The notes: a model not told the origin generated them from the letters alone. Shown: positions 9,401 to 21,008, counted from the stretch's first letter. The stretch: DNA of 64,000 nt from Chamaecrista fasciculata (GCA_003254925.1 QANZ01008147.1:20793-84792), one strand, 5' to 3'. A program made the numbers and translations.

Positions 9401-12400
9401 CCTGTATTTATGTGAGTGCTTAAGAAATCTGAATTGCACTCTTGTGTTTTTTTTTGTTGATATGCTTTCCAATCTTGTGTGAATCCCTTTAGACTTCCGC
9501 TGCTTTGCTCAAGTGTACACTATTCAAGTTGTAACCTTTCGTATAAGTGTACCTGGGACATACTTGAGCAATTTTGTTAGGGATTATTGGAAAGCTATTA
9601 ACATGTCATTTGTACTTGTAAAGTATTGTAAACTTTTTGATGGCCTTTTGATATCTGATCCGATTAGAATGGTTTTGTAACTCAGATACAGATTAGGTAA
9701 GCTGAGTAGATCGTTTCGTCTACTTCAAGTTGCATGTTTGTTCTGCGTGAAAGGGCTGTTTTGTTTTCAAGGGTCGAATAGACACCTACAGTCACTTCAA
9801 AAATGTATTGCTTTTGTTAATCCATTTATTGGATTACATGGTTGAGGATTCGAATATTTGACATGCATTTGGTTCATTTTTATTCCTCTGACCATCTGTT
9901 GCAATACTTGATTTGTTGTATGCTTCTCTCAAATTACAAGATTTTTGTCTTATAAAATTTGATATAAAATTCTTGTGGGAGAGAAGATTGTTCAATCTCA
10001 GACTATTTGTATGTTAATTGTGGATTTATCCTATCGGTAGAACATGGTTAATATGCAATTTGTGGTGCATGCTCATTCGTATCTTGTCAGCTTTGAGTTT
10101 TGTTTATAATGTTTCCAGAGTCTGTTGTATCCTATCGATATGGAGACGATGGATTCATTTTGTGTTGATCCCCTCTTTGTTCTGCAAGTTTTGATATACA
10201 TGTGTTTTCACATTTTTCATAAAGTTGCATAAGCTGATTTTGTTAGGGAAATCTGGTGTGATAATTATGTTTTTGAGACATAATTAATATTTCTCATTTG
10301 TTAATGACTAAATCAGCTTCTGGTTTTAGCAACTTTCATCAGGTTGCATAAGCTGATTCTGTGAGGGAAATCTTGTGTGATAATTATGTTGTGAGACATA
10401 ATTAATATTTCCCATTTGTTAATGGCCAAATCAGCTTTTGTTTTTAGCAACTTTCATGAGTTTGTACAAGCTGATTCTGTGAGGGAAACTTTGTGTAGTA
10501 ATTATGTTGTGAGACATAATTAATATTTCCCATTTGTTAATGGCCAAATCAGCTTTTGGTTTTTAGCAACTTTCATAAAGTTGCATAAGCTGATTCTGTG
10601 AAGGAAAACTCGGTGTGATAATTATGTTTTTGAGACATAATTAATTTTTCCTATTTGTCATTGGTCATATCAGCTTTTGTTTCTAAGTAACTTTTTATGG
10701 TGAAAACTTTAGTTGGGACTAATTATGAAGTTCGTTTTGAGTCCCTAAACATGTATTTGATAATCTTAAATGATTATTTGGCTATGAGGGATCTTGGGCC
10801 AACATATGCGTTTAAACCTTTTTTGTGTTGTGACAAGACTTGGTATAAATTTTGGTATGAGCATTTTGTGGATCTTTTAGATGATATCTATGTCTAGTGG
10901 GAGTTTGAGTAAATGTTAATTGGATTTTCTTCAATTCTGGTTTGTTGTAACTTAGTTACATTTATTGGATTTAGTCCAATTTGGCCTTCAAGAGGCATTT
11001 GCAGTAACATTGTTACAATCATTGGATTCAGTCTAATTTGGTCTTGAAGAGGCATTTGGGTAATATTATTACAATTATTGGATTCAGTCCAATTTGGCCT
11101 TCGAGAGACATTTGGGTAACATTGTTACAATTATTGGATTTAGTCCAATTTGGCCTTCAAGAGGCATTAGTGTAACCTAGTTACATTTATTGGATTTAGT
11201 CCAATTTTGGCCCTTACAGGCATCTGGGCAACATTGTTACATTTATTGGATTTAGTCCAATTTTTGCCCTTACAGGCATCTGGGCAACATTGTTGCATTT
11301 ATTGGATTTAGTCCAATTTTGGCCCTTCCAGGCATTTGAAGTAACTATGTCACAATTTATTGGATTTAGTCCAATTTTGGCCCTTATAGGCATCTGGTTA
11401 ACTTAGTTACATCTATTTGAATACTGTCCAATTTTGGCTCTCACAGGCATCTAGGTAACTTAGTTACATCTATTGGATTCAGTCCAATTTGCCTTTCAAG
11501 AGGCATTGGTAGTAACTTCGTTACATTTGTTGGATTTAGTCCATTTGGCATTCAAGAGGCATTTGTGTAACCTAGTTACATTTATTGAATTTAGTCCAAT
11601 TTTGGCGCTTACAGGCATCTGAGGTAACTTTGTTACAATTTATTGGATTTAGTCCAATTTTGGTCTTTATAGACATTTGAAGTAACTTTGTTACAATTAT
11701 TGGAGTTAGTTCCAATTTGGCCTTTAATAGGCATCTGGCGTAACTTCGTTACATGTATTGGATTTAGTCCAATCTTGGCCCTTACAGGCATCTGGGTAAC
11801 ATTGTTACATTTATTGGATTTAGTCCAATTTTGGCCCTTACAGGCATCTGGCGTAACTTTGTTAAATTTATTGGATTGGATTTAATCCAATTTGGCCTTC
11901 AAGGGGCATCTGTAGTAACTTCGTTACAATTGTTGGATTTAATCGAATTTGGCCTTCAAGATGCATCTAAAGGAACTTTGTTATAATTATTGGATTCAGT
12001 CCAATTTGGTCTTAGAAAGACATTTGATGTAATGCAATTGCATTTGTTGGATTTTGTCCAACTTTGGGATCCAATTTTTGTTCAGTTGGTGAGAAACATT
12101 GTTTTCCCTATCGGATTCAATGTCTTGTGTTGTCTCACAACTGTTTTTGTTGTTGTTTGGATCTGGTTTTGTTCAACTCTTGAATTTGACATCTTGTGTA
12201 TCAGACTCATTTGGTTCACATCGTTAGTGAACATTTGTTGATAAATTTGTTGACTAAGGGCTTGCCTATGGATTTTTTAAATCATGCTCATATGACTCTT
12301 GTTAAATTTTGTGGTGGCCTTAGTCTAGTGGGAGTCTGAGTTAAGTCTTTATAGACTTCTGTATTGTTATATGACATTTCAATGTCATTTCGTACTCTAT

Positions 12401-15400
12401 CTTATTCAGATACTGAAACCATTTTGTGTTGATGTTTGTATCACTTGTTTCCCTATCGGATTCAGTGATCTGTTTTGTGTACATCACTTGCTTCCCTATC
12501 AGATTCAGTGATCTGTGAGTATGGTTTCATCTGTTGTACACATTGGTGTATCTTGTGATAATTAATTACTTGCTTCAGTATTTTGTTGATTAATCTATTT
12601 ATAGATTAATGCTATCCAAGTGGGAGATTGTTGGAATTTTTGTGTGGATTAGCATTAATCTATTGTAAGATTAATATTTGTATTTACTGATAAGTAATTA
12701 ATTTATTGTAAGTCTGAATAAGAATGGATTGGGTTCATATTACTTGTGGTAATCCGTGATGGGTTGGATTATCCACAAGCCTTCCAATAGCAGACAAAGA
12801 ACCTCAACTCACGTCCAAAGAGTATTAGCAACTATCCCATTAAGTTGTTAATGTTTACAAAGAGCCAATTTATAATGGAGACTATTTTGTTAACTATTTG
12901 ATTATATTAATAATCTATCTTTTTTGGACTAAAATATGATGTTGTATGTGTTCAGGAGTAGTTTTGTTATTTTACAATAACTAAGGGGACCCTTTTGCAA
13001 TTTTACCTAAAAGATGAAAAGTTTTGGTTTGTTTTTAGACAAACCGAGAAAGTGAGTTTTTGGATGAAAGGGGGTTGTTCCTTTTGTTCTACTCCTTACA
13101 CAAAACTCTTGTCTCCACTCTTGATATTTTGCTATTTGGCTCTTTGTGCATGGTTTTGGAACTCTTTGGATAAGTGAGTTGTTCTTGTTCTTGCCCTTCA
13201 TTCTTCTCCATGACAACACCACCAAGTAAGTTTGATGATCTCCCATTTATTTTTCAGCATCTCATGCATCTTCGATTGGGTGAGCTTTCCACTGTGGTTG
13301 TGTCTTCTTCTGAGATTGCCGAGCAGGTTATGAAGACACATGATCTTGCTTTTCTCAATAGGCCACAAACTCCTTCTGCTCAAATTCTAACTTATGGATA
13401 CACTGATATTGCTTTTGCTCCTTATGGGGAATACTGGAGGCAGATGAAAAAGATGTGTACTTTAGAGCTTTTAAGTTCCAAGAAGGTTCACTCTCTCTCC
13501 TCTGTCCGACAAGATGAGGTATGTACACATGTTTCATATAATTTATTATTTATCAGTGACGTTGGTTTATCAAGATGAAGAAAACTTCTTTATTTTAGGC
13601 TAAAGTACACAATTTTTTAATTTTACCTCATGCGAAATATAGGCCAAAGTTCAAATTTGGTTCCATATTTTTTTCTTAGTTTTCAATTTAGTCCCATATT
13701 TTTTTTGTTGCACTTTTGGTCCATATCTGTGGGTCGGGTTCCATTTTGGTCCCATATCTTTTTTTTCTTGCAGAATTGGTTTTATATCTTTAGGTCAATT
13801 GTAGAATTGATCTCATATTTTTGGGTCATGTGTATTGGTCTCATAACTTTGCAAAAGGATCAACCAAAGGTCCCATTTTTTAAGAAAATTTTATACATTT
13901 TAGCTTTTATATCAGGTTAAATGTAATGTGTGGTCCTTCTGTTTTCCTAATTTTCTTTCTTGAAAACTGAATGTTGCGAGTTACCACTTAAATGAGTCCC
14001 ATGGCTATATGGTTCTAGTTGTAAGTTATTATGCCTCCGTATTATTTTTTTCAATGATATATACCTTTGAGAATTGTATATAACTTATCTTTGACTGCAT
14101 CATCAGGTAAGAAAGCTCAAAGAGTCAGTTCAATCTTCATTGGGTTCAGCAATTGATGTCACCACTAAGATTTACTCTTTGACTAGTGCCATTCTCACAA
14201 GGGCTGCATTTGGTATCATTTCTAGAGAACAAAAACAAGAACTTGTGGAATTGCTTAATGAAGCATTAATACAACTGGGTAAGTTTGATTTGGCTAATCT
14301 GTTTCCTTCAATAAAGCCTATTCATGTGATCGCTGGAGGATATGAAAAATTGAAGAAGAGTCATAAGAAGATTGACAAGATATTAGAGAATACTATAAAG
14401 GAGAATAGAGAGAAGCAAATGAGAGCAGAAGGAGACAAGCATGGGTCTGTGGAAGAAAATATTGTGGAAGTTCTTTTACGAATCCAACAAGATGGAAGCC
14501 TTCCCATCCCTATTACAACAGACAACATCAAATCTATTATTTGGGTTAGTATAATTATCTAAATTATATATATCTTATATTATATGACTTCACTCCTTTC
14601 TGGTCGTCCACATTTTAAAACTATAGTACAAAATTAATAATAAGAGAAAAATTATTATTTGATCCCTTCTTTTTTACTGAGTTAACGATTTAGTCCCTCA
14701 TTTATTTTACATACATATTTGCGTGCCCTAAATTAATAATAAGAGGAAAATTATTATTTGATCCCTTCTTTTTTACTGAATTAACGATTTAGTCCTTCAT
14801 TTATTTTACATACATATTTGCGTGCCCGTTAAGGCACGCAAAGCCTCTAGTATATATATATATATGTGTGCGCGCGCTAGATGTACCATAGAATTGAAGT
14901 TTAGTGGTGCATATATTTGACATTTGTTAAACAACATGAACTTTACTCATAAAACTCAATTTAATATACTAGCATATTTTTAAGAAGGGTCAAACTGATT
15001 GTAATTATATTGTTAGAAGATTAAAATTAAAATTTTATCATTCAGAAATTAAATTAAAAAATTTGTCATACTTAAAAAAAAAACTATTAATTTAGTCTGT
15101 GTTTCTATAATTGGTAGGTTAGAATTTGATGAGCCTACGGTAGTTAGGGCTGGGCCCACAATGAATGTCAAAACATTGTAGGTTTTGTTGGTATTTATAA
15201 AGGGTTTTGAGAAAGAAAAAAAGTAGGAAATTGGTTATGAATTGGGAGAGAGTCTAGCCTCTCAAAAGCTAGGCACATTATGTTAGTGCTTTCATCTTAA
15301 TGTTTTAGGGTTGTTCTTGTATTTTTGTTCTACAGATAGTTGCATAGGTGGCTGTTGATTCACTGTTTCTATTATTTGGGCTGTATCCATTTCATTTTAT

Positions 15401-16267
15401 ATGATATAATCAGCATTTTAGTCCTTGGTATCTATCAGAATTTTTTGTTCTTTTTACCCAAAAAAGGAAAGATAGCCCAACTCGGCAAACTCGCCACGCC
15501 TTGATCTGTTTTGATAGCATTGATATGAAACCTTCCAAATATTATTTAATCAATGACTGTGCCAAAAACAATTATTTGACAAGTTGATGAGTCCATTCTA
15601 TTGAACATCATTAACAAATATCAATAATTATTTTCAACATGAAATGCAGGATATGTTTACAGGTGGAACTGACACTTCAGCAACAACATTAGAGTGGGCT
15701 ATGTCTGAATTGATGAGAAACCCCAAAGTGATGGAAAAGGCACAATCTGAGATTAGAAAAGCTTTCAGTGGAAAGAAAGAGATCCAGGATGGTGACATGG
15801 ACAAGCTTAGTTACTTAAAATTAGTTATCAAAGAAACCTTGAGGCTACACCCACCAGTTCCATTATTAGTCCCAAGAATATGCACAGAAGCCTGCAAGAT
15901 CAATGGGTATGAAATACCCATAAAAACTCAAGTGATAATAAATGCATGGGCACTTGGAAGAGACCCAACTTATTGGTATGAAGCTGAGAGTTTCATACCA
16001 GAAAGATTTGAGGGGAGTTCTGTAGATTTCAAAGGGACAAACTTTGAGTACATACCTTTTGGAGCAGGAAGGAGAATGTGTCCAGGAATTTCATTTGGTT
16101 TAGCAAGTGTTGAGCTTCCTCTAGCTACCTTATTGTACCATTTTGATTGGGAACTTCCAAATGGAATGAAAGCTGAGGATTTGGACATGACTGAAGGACC
16201 TGGCATAACCACCGGAAGAAAGAACAAATTGTGTTTGAAATTGATTCCCATTCCTTATGATATATGA
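6411..16267 (+). CDS. Cytochrome P450, CYP71-clan; exon 1 split by a retrotransposon
   Basis: Coding segments are 6411-6654 and 13265-13518 (one exon split by the insertion), 14107-14544, and 15650-16267. Introns are 13519-14106 and 14545-15649, both GT-AG and phase 0. Without the insert and one TSD copy the frame is open for 517 residues, the family's usual length. Visible motifs: N-terminal membrane anchor (about 7-29), proline-rich hinge PPGP (45-48), I-helix GGTDTS (317-322), ExxR as KETLR (373-377), PERF (429-432), heme loop [10 protein letters not shown] with Cys456. Such enzymes are ER-anchored monooxygenases that take electrons from P450 reductase, often in terpenoid or phenylpropanoid metabolism; the substrate cannot be told. 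Read through the insertion, translation stops after 101 residues (about 6716). The first intron is extra compared with the usual single-intron CYP71 layout. Confidence 0.9.
6655..7286 (+). repeat. 5' LTR of the P450 insertion
   Basis: It is 632 bp, starting TGTTGGAATTTTTGTG and ending TTTTCAGCA. It is the same as 12629-13259 apart from one extra T near 6950. Confidence 0.93.
7288..7306 (+). other. Primer-binding site
   Basis: TTGGTATCAGAGCCCTAGG directly follows the left LTR. TGGTATCAGAGC is the usual plant complement of the 3' end of initiator methionine tRNA. Confidence 0.85.
7900..8400 (+). repeat. Degenerate direct repeats in the LTR-element leader
   Basis: Phrases like TGCAATTTGCAGTTTTGGTCC recur at about 7972, 8015, 8120, 8160, 8210 and 8335 with differing spacers. 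They are non-coding and their function is unknown. 8400-9040 next to it shows nothing recognisable. Confidence 0.6.
9040..9145 (+). repeat. Internal copy of the purine tract and LTR start
   Basis: TTATCCAAGTGGGAGA at about 9101, followed by a diverged copy of the LTR's first 30 bases (GGATTAGCATTAATTAATTA), matches 12560-12660 at the true right LTR. It looks like an old internal duplication of the 3' end of the element. 9150-10200 holds no recognisable feature except scattered CCTATCGG-type motifs. Confidence 0.6.
10210..10690 (+). repeat. Tandem array, about 120-bp unit, four copies
   Basis: The units start near 10215, 10331, 10451 and 10568. Each contains GTTGCATAAGCTGATTCTG, then TGATAATTATGTT...GAGACATAATTAAT (a small inverted pair), then CAAATCAGCTTTTG. 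The first and last parts are partly complementary (AAGCTGATT against AATCAGCTT), so each unit can fold. Confidence 0.85.
10930..12070 (+). repeat. Tandem array, about 57-bp unit, roughly 20 copies
   Basis: Each unit has two short palindromes: TTGGATTTAGTCCAA and GTAACNNNGTTAC (with variants), separated by GGCCTTCAAGAGGCAT-like sequence. Copies differ by several per cent and in length, so this is an old array within a recently moved element. It is non-coding. Confidence 0.9.
12616..12628 (+). other. Polypurine tract
   Basis: CCAAGTGGGAGAT ends immediately before the right LTR, in the usual place and form for plant copia-type elements. Confidence 0.8.
12629..13259 (+). repeat. 3' LTR of the P450 insertion
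   Basis: It is 631 bp. The last bases TTATTTTTCAGCA form a good pyrimidine tract plus splice-acceptor-like CAG right at the junction with the P450 exon. From ATG at 13174 the LTR is open in frame with the P450 downstream. Confidence 0.93.
13600..13915 (+). repeat. Half of a foldback element in P450 intron 1
   Basis: Successive TTTGGTCCCATAT-like phrases resemble one arm of the element at 33771-34212. I see no matching opposite arm in the intron. Confidence 0.55.
14626..14828 (+). repeat. Two-copy tandem repeat in P450 intron 2
   Basis: A unit of about 100 bp (AAATTAATAATAAGAG ... TTTGCGTGCCC) occurs twice in a row, nearly identical. The rest of intron 2 (14830-15640) is AT-rich with a TA/TG/CG microsatellite at about 14851-14877 and no gene. 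Confidence 0.8.
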
Positions 16268-16329
16268 TCCTCTCCATGACAAGTATTGTTTAACTTCTTC
16301 AACTACCCATTTATATTATATATACTATT

Positions 16330-17690
16330 TGGTATGTGTTAGCAAATGTATAACAACAATTGTCACGTGACAAAAGTTGAAGTTTGGAGTCGAATTATTG
16401 TTCTATGATGAATAGTCCATGCGGGTGAATTTATTGTTTGGTTCTTGATGAATGGCAGTTTGGATGCTAAAATGACGAAATTCAAATTTTTTTAAAAAAA
16501 ATCGAGTAAAAATGAATGGCGTTGCAAAGTCAAGAGTCTTGAAGGTCTCTAATTCTCTATATAATCAAACTAAGAATGATATGTTTTATTTCTATTTGCT
16601 CTTTTTGGTGATGGTAATGATCACCTCAATGTTAGATTCTCAAATTGTTTTGAGATTAAACATACTAGGAAAAGCACTAGCGAAGAAAATGGGTGAACCA
16701 TGAAACAGCAGTGAAACCATCAGAGTCAGAAGCACGAAGATTCACTAATCCAAAAGCAACATACATAGAAAATAAAAGCTCTGCATCTAAACTCGAAATA
16801 GACTGAGTTTACTCAGTTTAGAACATATTTGCATCCATGTTCTCATTCAAACCAGGATCTGATCCTGTCAAAATTACCATCTTGACAGCCATAAAGGAAT
16901 TCGAGTGAGAGAGCTCCAACAAGAAAAGCAATAAAACAAGGAATTGTGCCTAAGCTGGAATGATAACTCTAAGTAACTACACGGAATATTAAACAACAAC
17001 CAATGATTATCCTTCTATGTGCCCAAGGCCAAACTTAATATACATGATTTAGTGCTCTTGAACTCGAAGCATAAAACGGAAATGAGTGGCATTATAGCAA
17101 CCACAAAACAGAACGCAAGACCTATTATTGGGGGATCGACACATTCTAAATTCAAAATGAACACTGCCACTATATCAAGCAATTAACCGTTACACATAAA
17201 TCCAAAGAAGGAAAAGAAAAAGTTTCTTGCAACTCAAACCAAATCTAGTTGGGTTTATCAAGTATTCCATTATACTAAGTTCTAAAAGGTCAATATACTT
17301 GAGCAATAATCATCATAGCAAATCATTCACGATCTAAGGAATGTGATGAAAGCAAAAGAAGTGCCACCAAAATGATAGGAGATTTTAGTTCATTGGGTTA
17401 TTTTATCAAACAGTTCATGGGCATCTCCTTGCCATTATGACGCTATGTTCTAGTTCTAAAAACCAATACAGAATTGAATAGAAACCCAACAAAATCAGCG
17501 AGAGCATCAAGATTAGAGTGCTAAGGAACCGAAGTAAGAGATATTTGACTAGAATCATCCATTACAGTACACTTCATACTTAAGAATCAACAAGGATGTG
17601 CTCTTACCTTGCTTTCCAGCAATTTCACAACCTAATAATCCCTTCCAAACCGCGACAGGTTCTTCCTTCTTCAAGTGGTGACGACTGACG
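16330..17690. repeat. Duplicated P450 downstream flank (right copy)
   Basis: This is the partner of 1-1180. The alignment extends from shortly after the P450 stop to about 17690, with an insertion at 16670-16930 absent from the left copy. It supports a tandem P450 array with a repeat period of roughly 16 kb, inflated by the insertion. Confidence 0.8.
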
Positions 17691-17755
17691 CCCGCAACAA
17701 CTTCTCTTTCTGGTTCTCTCCCTCTCTTTCTTTCTCTAATTCTAATTATTCCCAT
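17588..17755 (-). other. Possible first exon of an unidentified gene
   Basis: On the minus strand an ATG at 17755 opens a basic frame (MGIIRIRERKRGREPERE...) that reaches GCEIAGKQ and a good donor, AAGGTAAGAG, near 17607. No following exon is recognisable. The duplicate near 1060-1165 keeps a related sequence but with changed spacing. I do not recognise the protein; it may be a shared relic. Confidence 0.2.
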
Positions 17756-17935
17756 TTATCAAAGTTGCCCTTGACTCCAAATATCGTAATGTAGATTTTT
17801 ATCAAAGTTGCCCTTCTCTTTACTGATCATATATTTCCATCATCGTCAAAATTCTCAAACTTAACCTTAATTTTTATGTTTTTTTTAATAATACAGAAAA
17901 ATTACCTAAATCCCTAAAACAAACTTTCATGTTTC

Positions 17936-19202
17936 CAAGCTTCGAAGAAAGTGACGGAGGCTATTAACGAATCTATGGTTAATTTTTTCTGAGGCTTTAA
18001 AGGGGACAAATCGAGAGCTCATCTTCTCAACAGAAATATTCTCTTTACTCCTAAGTATGTAGGTGGCTTGGGCCTTAGGGACACTGGTCTGGTTAACAAG
18101 GCACTGTTGGCTAAACATACGTGGAGAATGCTTAATAATCCACAGTCTGTGGTGGGAGAGTGGGTTCGTAATAGGTATCTAGTTCCTCATTCGGATTTTG
18201 ATTTCAAGCCTAAGAGCTTAGGGTCAATTGTCTAGAAAGGGGTGAGAAATTGTTCTCACGTGATCACGGATCATGTAAGATGGAAGTTGGGCATGGGGGA
18301 TAGAGTAGACATCAGGAGCACTTTTTGGGAAGGCAGGATCGATGGAAGACCTTCTGGTACTCTTGTTAGCGACCTGATTGACTACTCATCCTACTATTGG
18401 GATGCAGGGAAGATCTCTTTGGTTTGCTCGGCTGATCAAGCTGCCGACTTGATTAGGACGCCGGGACCTGTCAGACATATACCAGATTCTCTTTTTTGGT
18501 CGCCTGTTACCTCCGGGTTGTATACCACTGCAGATGGGTTCAAGTTTCTTAGCAGTGGAAACCATCCGGGTTTAGGTAATAATTATACTTCTTCTTCTTT
18601 CCCATGGAAAGACTTCTGGAGGACTAAAGCTCCGATGAGAGTGCTTCTGACGGCTTGGAAAATCTACAATGACGCCATCCCTACTTTCACGAACTTGAAC
18701 CGACATCACTTGCGCTGTGAGATTATTTGTCCTATGTGCGGTGCCTCTGATGACTCTTTAACACATACTTTCCTTCTCTGTAGCTTTACTAGGGCGGTGT
18801 GGTTTGGGCTGCCAATTTCTCTCAGGTATCATCCCAATTGAGGTAGTTTCCGCACTTAGCTAACTGGTTGGATCTTACGTTGGAAGCGCAACAGAGATCA
18901 GTTCTCGGAAGCCTGGCTTACTATACTAGTGGGTCTGGCTGCAATTTGGCGATGCAGGAATGGGGTGGTATGGAGGAGCGCGAAACCTGATCTGTTGGCT
19001 GTCATCAATATTATTAAGTCTTCTGTATCCTTTTATGTTAATGTCTTTGATGGTTCGTTTAGTTCTCACTTGTTTGATGTTAATGCGTTTGAGTTTTTAG
19101 CGTCTTCAAGTCATGACTCGAGGGGTCCGTATACCCCAAGAGTTTGACTATATGACGTTCGTTTTGTACTCCTTCACCGTTTTTTAATACATAAAAAAAA
19201 AA
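17936..19202 (+). mobile_element. 5'-truncated LINE (L1-type) with ORF2 C-terminal end
   Basis: Translated pieces in order: a post-reverse-transcriptase segment (HLLNRNILFTPKYVGGLGLR), then KGVRNCSHVITDHVRWKLG, then a zinc-binding reverse transcriptase domain (FWRTKAPMRVLLTAWKIYND, then CPMCGASDDSLTHTFLLC). It ends in a short A-run at 19193-19202. In-frame stops near 17986, 18232 and 18839 break it; the first two fall where the family has tryptophan. The reverse transcriptase core and ORF1 are absent. Target duplications are not obvious. Confidence 0.8.
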
Positions 19203-19900
19203 GACTCACGCTTTTAGGGGAGCTAGGTTTGGTTAGTCTGGCTCGGAAACTTTATGAGCCAGATTAACCTACTTAACTAACTAGTCATCAATTTTTTTTT
19301 TGTTTTTTCTATTTTATTTTTTCCCTTTTTAAATTAAAAGTATTGTTCAAAAACTTTCTTAATAAAAATTATCAAAATTAAGGCAAACCATATCAATACC
19401 ATAACCATTCAATACTAATAACTACTCCTAAAATTCTATATATATATATATATTTAAAATAAAGTGGGTTGGCTCACTAACTCGCCAACTCACTCGAGTT
19501 AACTCACTAGAAGTTGCGAGTTAAGTGAGCCAACCCACGCGAGTTATAATTTGTTGTGAGCTAGATTTCATCAACCCAACTCGCTAATTTGATGAGTTAA
19601 ATGAGCAAACCCACTAGATTGAACTTGTTTTAACGATGGTGACTTAATAATTCCTCCTTTATGAAGTGCGAAGTTAGACTAATATGTTTTGGATCTCTGG
19701 GTCTAAATTCTCACTTCATAAAACATTTTGAGTTATCAATTCTAAAATATTTTGTCCAAATTGCAAATTTTGACCTAAATTATTTAAGTTTCAAGATATT
19801 CTAAATGTATTTATGATCCTTCACCACATCAGCATGCCTTGATTATTCATCTATATGCCATAACTTAACTCATGATATGTCTCGCATGTCCTGCATTTGA
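19203..19900. other. Intergenic, AT-rich
   Basis: An imperfect inverted repeat at about 19466-19550 (GGGTTGGCTCACTAACTCG facing GAGTTAAGTGAGCCAACCC) suggests a diverged small transposon. A TA microsatellite lies at 19437-19453. No gene is seen. Confidence 0.5.
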
Positions 19901-19929
19901 CAGCAGCAACTACCACCATACGCCGATAC

Positions 19930-21008
19930 GCGGGAACAGATCCTCAAGAGTTCCTAATGGTGCATTTCTTGTGCATTTCTATCCATCCTAGCCATTCATT
20001 TCATCAATGTCTCTCTTTAATGCCACGTGTTTGTGTTTTTGCTTCACTCCATTTCATGTTAGGCCAAAATGAATCTGAAATAAAAAAAGAGAATTTATCT
20101 TTTTTTCAATTGCAAAATGAATCTGAAATAAAAAAAGAGAATTTATCTTTTAATTCATAAATTTAAATTGAGTCAACTAATTAGTCTATAAATAATTAAA
20201 ATATATGATTTAGTCCTTGAAATATTTTATTGACAAAAGTACTAATTTCGTTCCCAATATTTTTTTATTGTAAATTTCATCCTTAATAATTCATATTTTG
20301 GTCAAATTTATCTTTTGCTCTTACTTTAGCCAAATATTAACGATAGAATTGACGTGACTAATGATATGTAATGTAAAATTAATAGAAAAAGAAACTTAAA
20401 TATTAACTCAGATTGAAAAATAGGATTCAATCTTCCATTAATTTATTGAAAAAATTTACTCAAAAAATAAAATTGACCAAAATGTAAAACATTGATAACG
20501 AAATTAACAACAAAAAAAAAATTAGGGACGAAATTGACAATTGGTGTAAAATTTAAGGAAAAAATTAGTATTTTGCCTATTTGATTTGTCAACTATTTCA
20601 CTTTGGCCCTTAATAATGATTTAGTCTCTGAATTCAAATTCATTTTATATTTTTTGGTCTTTGGATTTTTTTTACATTAATAATTTTTTGTCCTCGAATT
20701 TTTATTTTTTTAGTCATTAGATTTGACTTAAGGACTAAATCGTTGATAGTTATAATAATTTAAAAATTAAATCATATATTTTAATTATTTAAAAATTAAT
20801 TAATTAACTTGTGTAAATTTAAGGACTACATAGTAGGTATTCATGAAAAACACAAATAGAAGTTAAAGACATGCATGTGGCATTAGATAAAAAGGTGCAT
20901 TTCCAAAATAGGAGACACGTGGCATTAGATAGAGACATTGATGAAGTGAATGGTGAGGATTGGTAGAAATTCACAAGAAATGCATCATGAGGAACTCTTG
21001 AGGATCCA
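19930..21008. mobile_element. Inverted-repeat transposon with a nested foldback
   Basis: The left arm, 19930-20060 (GATCCTCAAGAGTTCC, then ATGCCACGTGT), is the reverse complement of about 20880-21008. Flanking 9-mers CCGATACGC and ACCATACGC agree at 7 of 9. Inside, 20161-20830 is a second inverted-repeat element (arms around AATATATGATTTAGTCC), which in turn contains foldback arms of the GGCAAAA family (about 20230-20580). Thus three levels of nesting. A 40-bp tandem duplication lies at 20066-20150. Confidence 0.65.

Larger units (their letters stand above)
6655..13259 (+). mobile_element. Non-coding LTR retrotransposon (LARD-like) inside P450 exon 1
   Basis: It is 6605 bp, with LTRs at 6655-7286 and 12629-13259. 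By eye the LTRs differ only by one T in a T-run. Perfect 5-bp target duplications TCTCA lie at 6650-6654 and 13260-13264. A primer-binding site matching initiator-Met tRNA follows the left LTR, and a purine tract precedes the right one, so it points the same way as the gene. The 5.3 kb interior shows no gag, protease, integrase, reverse transcriptase or RNase H; short frames are random. It must have been mobilised by another element's proteins. The near identity of the LTRs indicates a very recent insertion. Confidence 0.93.

Noticed and set aside
10210-12070. CRISPR-like array
   Set aside because: The tandem units have no unique spacers of constant length, and this is plant nuclear DNA.
7022-13246. 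Identical 60- and 79-residue frames near 7022 and 12995
   Set aside because: They lie in the two LTRs and have no coding features.
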